From contig JAUYAL010000006.1 of NCBI GenBank assembly GCA_030693535.1, forward strand, positions 23,120-87,119: a stretch of DNA of 64,000 bases. The letters are read 5' to 3'. The position numbers were made by a program, and so were the translations under genes. Position 1 is the stretch's first letter, and every line of letters begins with the position of its first letter. This DNA is from Methylotenera sp. Lineage in GTDB: Bacteria > Pseudomonadota > Gammaproteobacteria > Burkholderiales > Methylophilaceae. Below the pieces are notes generated by a model that saw only the letters and a program-made list of their open reading frames with translations, did no database searches and was not told the DNA's origin. Below are positions 8,836-18,894 of this stretch, piece after piece.

Positions 8836-10431
8836 TTATTCAACACCTTGACTTAATAGGTAGTCTTCATAGTTACCAGTAAAGTCTACAATACCATCTG
8901 TTTTAATTTCGATGATACGTGTAGCAATTGAACTCACAAACTCACGGTCATGGCTTACAAAGAATAGGGTGCCTTTGTATTTATCAAGTGCGGTATTTAG
9001 TGCTTCAATAGATTCCATGTCCATGTGGTTGGTTGGCTCGTCCATTAGTAATACATTGGTTTTTCCGAGCATTAGTTTGCCGTACAACATGCGGCCTTTT
9101 TCACCACCTGAAAGTACTTTGACTGATTTCTTGATGTCGTCACCAGAGAACAGTAGGCGACCTAGCATGCTACGCACGGTTTGGTCATCATCGCCTTGCT
9201 GGGTAAACTTGCTCATCCATTCGAACAGTTCATCACCATCTTCAAACTCGTATTCATGGTCTTGTGCAAAATAGCCAATTTTTGCTTTTTCTGCCCATTT
9301 AACTTCGCCATGTTTTGGTTCTAAATCTCCAGCTAAACAACGTAAGAATGTTGTTTTACCGATACCGTTTTCACCAATAATGGCAACTTTTTCACCAGCT
9401 TCAAACATCATATCGACATCATTAAACAGCGGGCGGTCGAAGCCATGACTGAGTTTCTTCAACTCAACGGCATTGCGATGTAGTTTTTCGCGCTCGTCAT
9501 ATTCAAAGCGGATAAATGGATATTGGCGTGAAGATGGTTTAAATTCTTCAATCTTGATTTTATCAATCTGTTTGGCACGACTGGTTGCTTGTTTAGCTTT
9601 AGAGGCGTTTGCAGAGAACCGACGCACGAAATCTTGTAAATCGGCAATTTGTTGTTTAGCTTTTGCGTTGTCTTTAGCTTGTTGCGCACGTGCAGCAGTG
9701 CTTGCTTCCATGTAGTCATCGTAGTTACCTGGATACACAGCAATTTTCCCGTAGTCCATGTCGCAAGTATGTGTACATACTTGATTTAAAAAGTGTCGAT
9801 CATGGGAAATAATAATCATGGTACAGCTACGGTTATTCAGCACATCTTCTAACCACCGTATGGTATTAATATCCAAGTTGTTGGTTGGTTCATCAAGAAG
9901 TAGGATGTCTGGGTTGGCAAACAACGCTTGAACGAGCAATACACGTAATTTCCAGCCAGGTGCAACAGCACTCATCGGGCCGTTGTGTTGTTCAATCGGG
10001 ATTCCAACACCTAGTAGTAACTCACCTGCGCGTGCCTCTGCGGTATAGCCATCGTATTCAGCAAACACAGCCTCAAGTTCGGCTGCGCGCATGTAGTCAT
10101 CTTCAGTGGCCTCTAAGTTGGCGTAGATGGCATTTTTCTCGACATTTGCTTTCCACATCTGGTCATGACCCATCATGACTACGTCCAGCACACGCTGATC
10201 TTCGTAAGCAAACTGATCTTGACGCAAGAAAGCCATGCGTTCATTGTTATCTAACGAAATATTTCCAGATGTCGGTTCTAAGACCTTTGCCAGAATTTTC
10301 ATGTAGGTTGATTTGCCGCAACCATTAGCACCAATTAAGCCATAGCGATTACCATCGCCAAATTTAACTGAGATGTTTTCAAATAGTGGCTTTGCGCCAA
10401 ACTGCATCGTGATATTGTTAGAAATTAACAA
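8836..10431 (-). CDS. ybiT: ABC-F family ATPase YbiT
   Basis: A soluble ABC-F protein of 531 residues with two ATPase domains and no membrane segment. The first P-loop is GANGCGKST, with Walker [12 protein letters not shown]; the second is GENGIGKTT with LSGGEKGRM and [11 protein letters not shown]. The first signature is degenerate (VAPGWKLR in place of LSGGxxxR), a hallmark of YbiT, and the basic linker [20 protein letters not shown] is also YbiT-like. ABC-F proteins act on ribosomes; the exact YbiT role is less settled. Translation probably begins at TTG (10431), matching the start region [20 protein letters not shown] of E. coli YbiT as I recall it. Confidence 0.93.
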   Translation of the reverse strand: MLISNNITMQFGAKPLFENISVKFGDGNRYGLIGANGCGKSTYMKILAKVLEPTSGNISLDNNERMAFLRQDQFAYEDQRVLDVVMMGHDQMWKANVEKNAIYANLEATEDDYMRAAELEAVFAEYDGYTAEARAGELLLGVGIPIEQHNGPMSAVAPGWKLRVLLVQALFANPDILLLDEPTNNLDINTIRWLEDVLNNRSCTMIIISHDRHFLNQVCTHTCDMDYGKIAVYPGNYDDYMEASTAARAQQAKDNAKAKQQIADLQDFVRRFSANASKAKQATSRAKQIDKIKIEEFKPSSRQYPFIRFEYDEREKLHRNAVELKKLSHGFDRPLFNDVDMMFEAGEKVAIIGENGIGKTTFLRCLAGDLEPKHGEVKWAEKAKIGYFAQDHEYEFEDGDELFEWMSKFTQQGDDDQTVRSMLGRLLFSGDDIKKSVKVLSGGEKGRMLYGKLMLGKTNVLLMDEPTNHMDMESIEALNTALDKYKGTLFFVSHDREFVSSIATRIIEIKTDGIVDFTGNYEDYLLSQGVE

Positions 10432-10536
10432 AATTTAAGACCTTAAAAATAAATTAAATACAAAAAGTGTTGTCTAGTTTAAATGGTGAAGTTAGCCGAC
10501 ATTATTACTGATCGCTATATTTCTATAAACGAATGC

Positions 10537-11139
10537 TTAAAATTGGTTATAAATAACGACTTCATCCATTGGTAGTTGTCCACCTCGTGGCATTGCTTCT
10601 TTTAATGCTTTACCAACGACGACAAACATCGCAGGGATATGGTCTTCAGGTAGCTTTAACAATTGAGCTACAGCATCAAAATCAAATCCGTCCATTGGAC
10701 AGGTATCGTAGCCCATTTCTTTGGCAGCTAGCATGATGGTGGTGGCGGCCATGCCACATGAGCGCATGGCTTCATCGCGTTGTATTTGCGCGTTGCCATC
10801 GTAATATTGACCAATTGCAGGTACTAAGATGTCCTGCACGGGCTTGGCTGCATTTGCCCAATAACGTTCAGGCTGTTTAGCCCATGCTTTTAAATCGGCA
10901 GTCAGTACAATTAGCAGTGAGGCTTCTTCAACCTGTGCTTGATTCCAGCTCACGCTACGGATTTGGTGGCGCAAGTTAGGGTCTGTGACAATCACAAAGC
11001 GCCAATTTTGAATATTAAATGCGGTAGGTGATAGCATTGCTAGAGACAGGAGTTGAGATATCTCTTCCTCAGTCATTTTATGTTGTGGATCGTACGCTTT
11101 AATTGAGCGTCGTTCGATAATGGCTTGGCTTACTTTCAT
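10537..11139 (-). CDS. Nitroreductase family protein
   Basis: The 200-residue product starts MKVSQAIIERRSIKAYDPQH and shows nitroreductase/FMN-binding features: the RRS segment at the N terminus, LSPTAFNIQNWRFVIV near residue 38, and AATTIMLAAKEMGYDTCPMD in the middle. Members are NAD(P)H-dependent FMN flavoenzymes; the substrate cannot be told. The ATG at 11139 overlaps the stop of the upstream greB-like gene (ATGA), which favours this start over a longer frame and implies translational coupling. Confidence 0.85.
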   Translation of the reverse strand: MKVSQAIIERRSIKAYDPQHKMTEEEISQLLSLAMLSPTAFNIQNWRFVIVTDPNLRHQIRSVSWNQAQVEEASLLIVLTADLKAWAKQPERYWANAAKPVQDILVPAIGQYYDGNAQIQRDEAMRSCGMAATTIMLAAKEMGYDTCPMDGFDFDAVAQLLKLPEDHIPAMFVVVGKALKEAMPRGGQLPMDEVVIYNQF

Positions 11140-11642
11140 GATTGGTAGTGAATGTCCAAAATTTCTAAATTGATATTGCCCGCAGGGCGTTGCCAAATGA
11201 CCGTATCTCCGATTTTTTGGCCGATTAATGATTTTGCTAGAGGAGAGACCCAGCTAACTTTGTTAATACTTGCGTCTGCTTCATCTTCGCCTACGATATG
11301 AAATGTATGTTGAGCGCCACTGTCATCTTGTACTTGAATCGTTGCACCGAACAATACTGTTTCATGGGTTTGTTTGCTAGGATCCACTAAGATTGCAGAG
11401 TCTAAACGTGCGCGGACATAACGTAAGTCACGTTCGATTTCTGCTACTTTATCTTTTGAAAAAGTATCCTCTGCTGTTAGCTTTAAGTGATTTAGTTCCG
11501 CGATTAAAGATTCTTCTAAAGTTTGCAGCTCAAGTGCGCCAGTAGGCGTCACGTAATTAGGATGTTCGCTAATTGGACGCTCAACAAGCTCTTTACCATT
11601 AGCTTGTTCAAATCTTTCTTCATTAACGAATGCGCGGCTCAT
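11136..11642 (-). CDS. greB: GreA/GreB-family transcription elongation factor (GreB-like)
   Basis: The 168-residue protein begins MSRAFVNEERFEQANGKELV and has the Gre layout: an N-terminal coiled coil (about residues 35-85, TLEESLIAELNHLKLTAEDT) followed by the FKBP-like C domain with HIVGEDEADASINKVSWVSP and SLIGQKIGDTVIWQRPAGNI. Gre factors stimulate transcript cleavage in backtracked RNA polymerase. The start resembles GreB (MSRAFV), but the N-terminal extension before the coiled coil is longer than I expect for classical GreB. Its stop overlaps the next gene by 4 bp. Confidence 0.85.
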   Translation of the reverse strand: MSRAFVNEERFEQANGKELVERPISEHPNYVTPTGALELQTLEESLIAELNHLKLTAEDTFSKDKVAEIERDLRYVRARLDSAILVDPSKQTHETVLFGATIQVQDDSGAQHTFHIVGEDEADASINKVSWVSPLAKSLIGQKIGDTVIWQRPAGNINLEILDIHYQS

Positions 11643-11657
11643 AATGACTGCCTCCTG

Positions 11658-13265
11658 TTATTCCCATTCAATCGTTGCTGGTGGTTTACCAGAAACATCA
11701 TATACAACACGGTTTATACCACGAACCTCATTGATAATTCGGTTAGATACACGGCCTAATAACGCATATGGTAACTCTGCCCAATGCGCTGTCATAAAGT
11801 CGCTAGTCACTACTGCGCGTAAAGCGACTACATAATCGTAGGTGCGGCCATCACCCATTACACCTACTGATTTGACAGGTAAAAACACAGTAAATGCCTG
11901 ACTTGTTAGTTCATACCAGCTTTTACCAGTGGTTTCATCTTTAGTGTTACGTAGTTCTTCAATAAAAATAGCATCGGCACGGCGTAGTAGATCTGCAAAG
12001 TCTTTTTTGATCTCACCTAAGATACGCACACCTAAGCCTGGTCCAGGGAACGGATGGCGATATACCATGTCAGCAGGTAAGCCAAGCGCAACGCCAAGTT
12101 CACGTACTTCATCTTTAAATAGGTCCCGTAACGGCTCCAGTAGTTTTAGACCCAATTGTTCAGGTAGTCCACCTACGTTGTGATGGCTTTTAATAGTCAC
12201 GGCTTTTTTAGATTTAGCACCGCCTGATTCAATCACATCTGGGTAAATCGTGCCTTGTGCTAGGAAGGTTGCGCCTTTATGGCCGCCTGTGCCCGCTTTT
12301 AGTTTGGCAGCTTCGGCTTTAAATACCTCTACAAACTCACGGCCAATAATTTTGCGCTTAGCTTCTGGATCGCTCACACCTGCTAAATGTCCCATAAATT
12401 GGTCTGTTGCATCTACGCGTATTACGTTCACATGTAAGCGCCCTGCAAACATATCCATGACTAGGTCGCCTTCATTTAGCCGAAGCAAACCATGGTCAAC
12501 GAACACACAGGTAAGTTGATCGCCAATTGCACGATGAATCAATGCAGCAGCAACGCTAGAGTCCACGCCACCAGATAAACCTAAAATGACCTCTTCATCA
12601 CCTACTTGTGCTTTGATTTTAGCTACGGCCTCTGCAATGTAGTCACCCATTATCCAGTCAGGTTTTGCGCCGCATATCTCAAGCACAAAGCGATTGAGCA
12701 TGGCTTGGCCTTGTTTAGTGTGCGTCACTTCTGGGTGAAATTGCACCGCATAAAACTTGCGGTCTTCATCGGCCATCGCAGCAATAGGGGTAGTGTCGTT
12801 GCTTGCAATTACTTTAAAGCCAGACGGTAGCTCTGTTACTTTATCGCCATGACTCATCCATACGTCAATCAGACCGTGTCCTTCAGCATTCGTGCTGTCT
12901 TGAATGTCACGGAATAGGGCTGAGTGGCCACGAGCACGCACTTGAGCGTAACCGAACTCTCGTTTATGGCCAGCTTCAACTTTTCCACCAAGTTGTTGTG
13001 CCATGGTTTGCATACCATAGCAAATGCCTAAGACTGGCACGCCAAGTTCAAATACAGCCTGTGGCGCTTTATCTGTTTCTTCTTCGTACACACTCGCATG
13101 GCTACCAGAAAGGATGATGCCATCTGCGCCAAAGCTACGCACGAAGTCGTCAGTTACGTCACATGGATGAATTTCACAATACACATGGGCTTCACGTACG
13201 CGGCGAGCAATCAGTTGAGTAACTTGAGAGCCAAAGTCGAGGATTAGAATTTTGGAATGAGTCAT
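11658..13265 (-). CDS. guaA: GMP synthase (glutamine-hydrolysing)
   Basis: GuaA converts XMP to GMP using ATP and glutamine. The 535-residue protein has an N-terminal class I amidotransferase with nucleophile Cys82 in [20 protein letters not shown] and the [11 protein letters not shown]is-Pro-Glu element, the ATP pyrophosphatase loop [15 protein letters not shown], and the C-terminal dimerisation domain with [18 protein letters not shown]. It lies 90 bp after guaB, which supplies XMP, and 15 bp before greB. Confidence 0.98.
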   Translation of the reverse strand: MTHSKILILDFGSQVTQLIARRVREAHVYCEIHPCDVTDDFVRSFGADGIILSGSHASVYEEETDKAPQAVFELGVPVLGICYGMQTMAQQLGGKVEAGHKREFGYAQVRARGHSALFRDIQDSTNAEGHGLIDVWMSHGDKVTELPSGFKVIASNDTTPIAAMADEDRKFYAVQFHPEVTHTKQGQAMLNRFVLEICGAKPDWIMGDYIAEAVAKIKAQVGDEEVILGLSGGVDSSVAAALIHRAIGDQLTCVFVDHGLLRLNEGDLVMDMFAGRLHVNVIRVDATDQFMGHLAGVSDPEAKRKIIGREFVEVFKAEAAKLKAGTGGHKGATFLAQGTIYPDVIESGGAKSKKAVTIKSHHNVGGLPEQLGLKLLEPLRDLFKDEVRELGVALGLPADMVYRHPFPGPGLGVRILGEIKKDFADLLRRADAIFIEELRNTKDETTGKSWYELTSQAFTVFLPVKSVGVMGDGRTYDYVVALRAVVTSDFMTAHWAELPYALLGRVSNRIINEVRGINRVVYDVSGKPPATIEWE

Positions 13266-13283
13266 TTTTTAGTCACAAAATGC

Positions 13284-13331
13284 ACAGAGAACACAATGCC
13301 AAAGAAATTTCTCTGGCATTGTGTTCTCTGT
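13284..13331. repeat. Long perfect inverted repeat between guaB and guaA
   Basis: The 18-base arm 13284-13301 is the exact reverse complement of 13314-13331 (arm ACAGAGAACACAATGCCA), separated by 12 bases that themselves nearly pair (AGAAATTTCT core). The RNA would fold into one long hairpin with a single mismatch, inside the presumed guaB-guaA transcript. There is no U-run directly after it in either direction, so it does not look like a plain intrinsic terminator; RNA processing, attenuation or a REP-like insertion are possible. Confidence 0.8.
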
Positions 13332-13355
13332 TGTTAAAGTTAATATTAAATTGAA

Positions 13356-14843
<1,488 letters not shown>

Positions 14844-14987
14844 TTATACAGATTTATAATCGACTTAGCGAGAGTGTCGATCATTTATTTGTAAACTTAA
14901 AATGATAACAAACGTTAAATCCGATACTTGCTAGTAACCTAGAATAGCAATAATATGACTAAAAACCTATTAAACAAAGGGGTGTGT

Positions 14988-15497
14988 ATGTTAGTTCGCT
15001 TGTTGTTGCTGTGTTTGGCGATAGTGCCTCTGATGGCAAACGCTGAAATTTACAAATGGAAAGATAAGGATGGTGTCACTCGTTATAGTGATATTCCACC
15101 ACCTTCCAACATTAAGCAGGAGTCAATCCGTGGTAAGAAAGTAGCTAAACCAACAGGGCAGGCACCACTTACCCCAGTTGAAGGTGATATAGCAACTTCT
15201 GTCAATAGAAATAAAACAACAGAAAAGGCTAAGGAAACTAGTGCTAGTCAAGACGAGGCGGCTAAAAAACGTGCTCAAGATGCTGAGGTGCAAAAAGCGG
15301 CGGACCAGCAGAAGCAGGCGGAGTTGAAAATTAAGCAGGAGAATTGTGCAGCTGCCAGAAAAAATCTAGTAACGTATTCTACAGGCGGTAGAATTTCTAA
15401 GATCAACGATCAGGGGGAGAGGGAGTACCTTGGTGATGAAGATTTAGATGCAGGTAAAGCTGATGCACAAAAAGATGTAGACGCTTATTGTGATTAA
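14988..15497 (+). CDS. DUF4124 domain-containing exported protein
   Basis: A 169-residue protein of unknown function. It begins with a signal peptide (MLVRLLLLCLAIVPLMANA), followed at once by a DUF4124 domain with EIYKWKDKDGVTRYSDIPPP. The rest is Lys/Ala/Gln rich, charged, probably helical (residues about 70-120), with two Cys near the C terminus. The ATG at 14988 has AAGGGGTG before it and starts directly at the signal peptide, so I prefer it to an in-frame ATG at 14955. A good terminator follows. Periplasmic location is inferred. Confidence 0.85.
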   Translation: MLVRLLLLCLAIVPLMANAEIYKWKDKDGVTRYSDIPPPSNIKQESIRGKKVAKPTGQAPLTPVEGDIATSVNRNKTTEKAKETSASQDEAAKKRAQDAEVQKAADQQKQAELKIKQENCAAARKNLVTYSTGGRISKINDQGEREYLGDEDLDAGKADAQKDVDAYCD

Positions 15498-15517
15498 AGT
15501 TTGAGTTGTCTGTATTT

Positions 15518-15546
15518 AAAATGGGCGCGTCATGCGCCCATTTTTG
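15518..15546 (+). terminator. Intrinsic terminator after the DUF4124 gene
   Basis: The 11-bp stem AAAATGGGCGC / GCGCCCATTTT has a 5-base loop and a T-run at 15541-15545. The A-run on the left makes it usable from the other side too, for the convergent rnfH-ratA unit. Confidence 0.85.
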
Positions 15547-15586
15547 TATCGCTAAGGCGTTGCTCTGACAATAGCTAGAGTAAATT

Positions 15587-15910
15587 TTACACGGCTAGGT
15601 CGCCACCGCCTTTTTTCATAATTTTTCCATCAGCAGCTCTCTGTTTTCTTACTTCTTTAGGATCAGCTATTAGCGGACGATAAATTTCTACGCGATCTAA
15701 ATGGCGAAGCTTTGTGTCTAGTTTAGTCAACTTGCCAAAAATACCTACTTTGTTAATGCTTAAATCAATTTCAGGAAACTTCGTCATAATGCCTGAGGCA
15801 ATGATTGCTTCTTCTGCGGTGGTACCGTCTTCAACTTTGATTGGAATGATTAATTGCTCATCTGGTAAAGCATATGCTACTTCTACGGTTACTTCATTGG
15901 GAGTGTTCAT
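15587..15910 (-). CDS. rnfH: RnfH family protein (UPF0125, RatB)
   Basis: A 107-residue ubiquitin-like beta-grasp protein of the RnfH family: VTVEVAYALPDEQLIIPIKV at the N terminus, IDLSINKVGIFGKLTKLDTK in the middle, and the conserved HLDRVEIYRPLIADPKEVRK. The molecular role is not established. It sits 12 bp behind ratA and opposite smpB, the standard ratA-rnfH-smpB neighbourhood in proteobacteria. Confidence 0.93.
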   Translation of the reverse strand: MNTPNEVTVEVAYALPDEQLIIPIKVEDGTTAEEAIIASGIMTKFPEIDLSINKVGIFGKLTKLDTKLRHLDRVEIYRPLIADPKEVRKQRAADGKIMKKGGGDLAV

Positions 15911-15922
15911 TGTAATCTTTCA

Positions 15923-16357
15923 TTATTTTGTGTAAATGGTATTGGCGCGCTTCACAAACCCATCTACAAAAGTATTTGCTATGTGGTTAAACACAGGAGC
16001 AATTATTTTTTCTAAAAAATGATTTTCAAATTCATAATTAAGTGAAAATTCAATTTTACATGCATCTTCACTAAGTGCTAAAAATTGCCATGCACCATTC
16101 AAGTGTTTAAATGGTCCATTTTTTAATTTAATTTCCATTGACTCAGGAAAAGTCTTCTTGTTCTCGGTGGTGAAGTTTTGGCGCAAACCATGATAGTCGA
16201 TGTGCAATGTAGCGATGGTGCTAAGATCGTCTTGCAGAATTAAATCCACTCCGCCACACCAAGGTAAAAACTTGGGATATTGTTCTACGTCATCGACTAA
16301 AAGAAACATGCAACTTGCAGAGTGGTTGACTAGAACGGTTTTTTTTACATGAGCCAT
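15923..16357 (-). CDS. ratA: RatA family START-like protein (coenzyme Q binding / ribosome association)
   Basis: The 144-residue product is a single START/Bet v1-like domain: MAHVKKTVLVNHSASCMFLL, VDDVEQYPKFLPWCGGVDLI, and KNGPFKHLNGAWQFLALSED, with a C-terminal helix NHIANTFVDGFVKRANTIY. E. coli RatA was described as inhibiting 50S-30S association, while the Coq10 relatives bind quinones; the sequence cannot separate these. Divergent from smpB; the 156-bp gap holds both promoters. Confidence 0.93.
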   Translation of the reverse strand: MAHVKKTVLVNHSASCMFLLVDDVEQYPKFLPWCGGVDLILQDDLSTIATLHIDYHGLRQNFTTENKKTFPESMEIKLKNGPFKHLNGAWQFLALSEDACKIEFSLNYEFENHFLEKIIAPVFNHIANTFVDGFVKRANTIYTK

Positions 16358-16513
16358 GCTTACCTTTTGAGTGATGTGATGAAACAGCTTTGCGCAAATT
16401 AAAAGTGAGTTTTCATGAATTACTTTTTATTACTCAATACGTTCAACCAAACAAATAAGAGAAGTAGAGTAAAATGATGATTTTAAGCTATTCGCCAAGA
16501 AATTTTTAGTTTT

Positions 16514-16963
16514 ATGAGTATTGCACAAAATAAAAAAGCTTTTTTTGACTACTTTATCGAAGATAAATATGAGGCCGGTATCGTTTTAGAAGGCTGGGAA
16601 GTAAAAGCCATACGAGATAATCGCGTTAATATTAAAGAGGCGTATGTCATTATTCAGCGTGGCGAAATCTATTTAATAGGTTGCCATGTGACCCCCCTGG
16701 GGGCAGCCTCTACGCATATACGTCCAGATGCGATTAGAACACGCAAGTTGCTCTTACATAGTGAAGAGATATCAAAGTTAATTGGAAAAGTTGAGCGTGC
16801 AGGTTATACCTTGGTTCCGTTAGATATGCATTTTTCCAAAGGTCGCGTCAAAGTGCAGATTGGGCTTGCTAAGGGCAAGAAACAACATGATAAGCGTGAT
16901 ACTGAAAAAGCGCGTGATTGGGAGCGTGAAAAAGGCAGAATTATGCGAGCGCATAATAAATAA
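16514..16963 (+). CDS. smpB: SsrA-binding protein SmpB
   Basis: SmpB binds tmRNA and delivers it to stalled ribosomes. The 149-residue protein has the OB-fold core with [40 protein letters not shown], and the basic C-terminal tail [20 protein letters not shown] that folds in the mRNA channel. It lies 113 bp upstream of ssrA on the same strand, so both parts of trans-translation are adjacent. Confidence 0.98.
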   Translation: MSIAQNKKAFFDYFIEDKYEAGIVLEGWEVKAIRDNRVNIKEAYVIIQRGEIYLIGCHVTPLGAASTHIRPDAIRTRKLLLHSEEISKLIGKVERAGYTLVPLDMHFSKGRVKVQIGLAKGKKQHDKRDTEKARDWEREKGRIMRAHNK

Positions 16964-17076
16964 TTCAGTAGATTGCTTTAAAAGCGTATAATTAAACTGC
17001 TTTTGGAATGACAACGGTTGAACTGTTGGAGATTTCATCTGTCAGAATGTGACTGTTTATTTAGTCACAGACTTAT

Positions 17077-17442
17077 GGGGCTGACCAGGTTTCGACGTGG
17101 GTTGCAAAGCAGTGCAGGGCATACCGAGGACTAGTAACCTCGTAAATAAACTAGAAAAAGTATAGTCGCAAACGACGAAACTTACTCTCTAGCCGCTTAA
17201 TCCCGGCTGGACGCTACACCATCTCTCCCGTGGGGTGGATTGGGGTAACCCATACGTAGTGTCATATACACGGGATACGTGTTGTGTTGGGTTACTTAGC
17301 ACTTCATTAACCTTAAGGTAGCTCGCGTGCAAACTGCTTGTCTGTTGGTGTGTTGCACGTTAAATTAAACAACAAGGCTAAGTATGTAGAACTGTCTGTG
17401 GAGGGCTTGCGGACGCGGGTTCGATTCCCGCCTGCTCCACCA
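17077..17442 (+). ncRNA. ssrA: Transfer-messenger RNA (tmRNA)
   Basis: The 5' end GGGGCTGACCAGGTTTCGAC and the 3' end with T-arm GCGGGTTCGATTCCCGC and encoded CCA at 17440-17442 form the tRNA-like half. The tag frame at 17168-17200 reads GCA AAC GAC GAA ACT TAC TCT CTA GCC GCT TAA, giving ANDETYSLAA, a typical proteobacterial degradation tag. The sequence GTAGTC-like element just before the resume codon (TATAGTCGCA) is normal. One oddity: pairing the first seven bases with the 3' strand CTGCTCC leaves a U-U mismatch at the sixth pair. Confidence 0.96.
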
Positions 17443-17464
17443 TTTTAGTGTTTCGCCTAGTATC

Positions 17465-17501
17465 AAAAGCCTAGTTAATTCAATGTTTCTAGGCTTTTTT
17501 T
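17465..17501 (+). terminator. Intrinsic terminator of ssrA
   Basis: The 10-bp stem AAAAGCCTAG / CTAGGCTTTT with a 14-base loop is followed by further T residues, 23 bp after the tmRNA CCA. Confidence 0.85.
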
Positions 17502-17588
17502 ACGTCTATTGCTACCGAGTGGACTTTTTCTAATCGACATCGATTTATCGCGACCTTCTAAAGTTGTCTTAAAGGTAGTGTTTTAAAA

Positions 17589-17627
17589 TATAATGCAATA
17601 TTTCAACAATAGTTGTAATATTGCATT
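17589..17627 (+). promoter_or_regulatory. arsR promoter -10 box and palindromic ArsR operator
   Basis: A consensus TATAAT lies at 17589-17594. A long palindrome runs from 17592 to 17627: arms AATGCAATATTTCAAC and GTTGTAATATTGCATT are reverse complements at 15 of 16 positions around a 4-base centre. It overlaps the -10 box and ends at the base before the arsR ATG, so a bound repressor dimer would cover promoter and translation start. No Shine-Dalgarno is visible before arsR. The role as an ArsR operator is inferred from position and symmetry. Confidence 0.75.
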
Positions 17628-17999
17628 ATGGATAAAAATACAGCAACTTCAATTTTCGAGTCTTTATCATCTGGTGTGCGTTTGGATGTGTTTAGACTCT
17701 TGGTTAAGCAAGGTTTAAACGGGATGGTTGCAGGTGAAATAGCAACCACTTTAAATATTCCTGCAAACAACTTGTCTTTTCATCTTAAGGCGATGACTTA
17801 TGCCAATATGGTGTCAGTTGAACAGGAGGGGCGCTATCAGCGTTATCGCGCCAATATCCCATTGATGTTAGATGTGATTGCTTATCTCACTGAAGAGTGT
17901 TGTGCAGGCCATCCAGAAAAGTGTGCAGAAATGCGAACGGCTTCTGTTTGTTTGCCAAGTGTGCTGCCTTCAATAACAACCGATAAATCTAAGGTGTAA
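17628..17999 (+). CDS. arsR: Arsenic-responsive repressor ArsR
   Basis: A 123-residue winged-helix repressor of the ArsR/SmtB family, with the recognition region GEIATTLNIPANNLSFHLKA at about residues 36-55. It lacks the ELCVCDL metal site of plasmid R773 ArsR, but has Cys91, Cys92 and Cys99 near the C terminus (TEECCAGHPEKC). That resembles the C-terminal three-cysteine arsenite site described for Acidithiobacillus ferrooxidans ArsR. First gene of the ars operon, directly behind its operator; expected to be released by As(III). Confidence 0.94.
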   Translation: MDKNTATSIFESLSSGVRLDVFRLLVKQGLNGMVAGEIATTLNIPANNLSFHLKAMTYANMVSVEQEGRYQRYRANIPLMLDVIAYLTEECCAGHPEKCAEMRTASVCLPSVLPSITTDKSKV

Positions 18000-18002
18000 A
18001 CA

Positions 18003-18482
18003 ATGAATGTTCTCTTTTTATGTACAGGTAACTCTTGTCGCTCTATATTAGGTGAGGCCACTTTTAACCATTTGGCACCGAGTGGTTGGCATGCAATGAG
18101 TGCAGGGAGTAAGCCTACTGGGTATGTGCACCCACGCTCGTTAGCTTTGTTAGCGCGTGAGGGTATTGCAACAGATGGCTACCATAGTAAGTCTTGGGAA
18201 AACCTACCAACAACGCCAGATATTGTGATTACCGTATGCGGTAGCGCCGCGGGTGAAACATGTCCAGCTTATCTTGGTCCTGTGGTAAGGACGCATTGGG
18301 GGGTGGAAGATCCCGCGCATGTTACTGGGACGGATGAAGAGATTGATGCGGCTTTTGTTAAGGCGTATAGCATTTTGCGTGCGCGTATCGAAGCGTTTTT
18401 GTCGCTGCCATTAACGACACTAAAAAACGATAAAATAGCACTCAAAGCTGAAATGGATAAGATCGCAACGACTATTATTTAA
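18003..18482 (+). CDS. arsC: Arsenate reductase, low-molecular-weight phosphatase type
   Basis: The 159-residue protein starts MNVLFLCTGNSCRSILGEAT, with the CX5R phosphatase loop (Cys7 to Arg13), and has ITVCGSAAGETCP at about residues 77-89, supplying further redox cysteines as in thioredoxin-coupled ArsC. It reduces arsenate to arsenite. The length exceeds a minimal LMW-PTP ArsC by a Lys-rich tail of about 20 residues. It follows arsR by 3 bp. Confidence 0.93.
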   Translation: MNVLFLCTGNSCRSILGEATFNHLAPSGWHAMSAGSKPTGYVHPRSLALLAREGIATDGYHSKSWENLPTTPDIVITVCGSAAGETCPAYLGPVVRTHWGVEDPAHVTGTDEEIDAAFVKAYSILRARIEAFLSLPLTTLKNDKIALKAEMDKIATTII

Positions 18483-18488
18483 GGAATT

Positions 18489-18854
18489 ATGATGACTAAA
18501 TCAATACAGGTGTTTGATCCTGCAATGTGCTGTAGTAGTGGCGTATGTGGGACAGAAGTAGATCAGAGTTTAGTTAGCTTTTCTGCCGATGAAGATTGGG
18601 CGAAAACTAATGGCGCGCAAATTGAACGTTTTAATCTTGCCCAACAGCCGATGGATTTTGCTAATAATAAAGTGGTGAGAGATTTTCTTGAGCGCTCTGG
18701 TCAAGATGCTTTGCCACTTATTTTAGTGGATGGTGAGTTTGCCTTGGCTGGTCGTTACCCAAGCCGTACCGAACTGGCGCGCTGGGCTGGGCTGACGTCG
18801 GTAGTTGAAATTCAACCTGTTACCAGTTGCTGTAGTGGCGGTAAATGCTGTTAG
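18489..18854 (+). CDS. arsD: Arsenite metallochaperone ArsD
   Basis: ArsD carries As(III) to the ArsA ATPase. The 121-residue product keeps every cysteine pair of the family: CCSSGVC near the start and CCSGGKCC at the very end. From the second ATG (18492) the cysteines fall at 13, 14, 19, 113, 114, 119 and 120, close to the R773 pattern; that ATG also has better spacing from AAGGA, so it may be the true start. The core is thioredoxin-like (QDALPLILVDGEFALAGRYP). It lies between arsC and arsA. Confidence 0.95.
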   Translation: MMTKSIQVFDPAMCCSSGVCGTEVDQSLVSFSADEDWAKTNGAQIERFNLAQQPMDFANNKVVRDFLERSGQDALPLILVDGEFALAGRYPSRTELARWAGLTSVVEIQPVTSCCSGGKCC

Positions 18855-18894
18855 TTTAATGTTAGCTTATTTGATGCTCAGCTGAGGATAGTTC

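Noticed and set aside
11523..11835. Short rightward open frames over the greB-guaA junction
   Set aside because: They are antisense to well-supported genes and have no motif or ribosome site.
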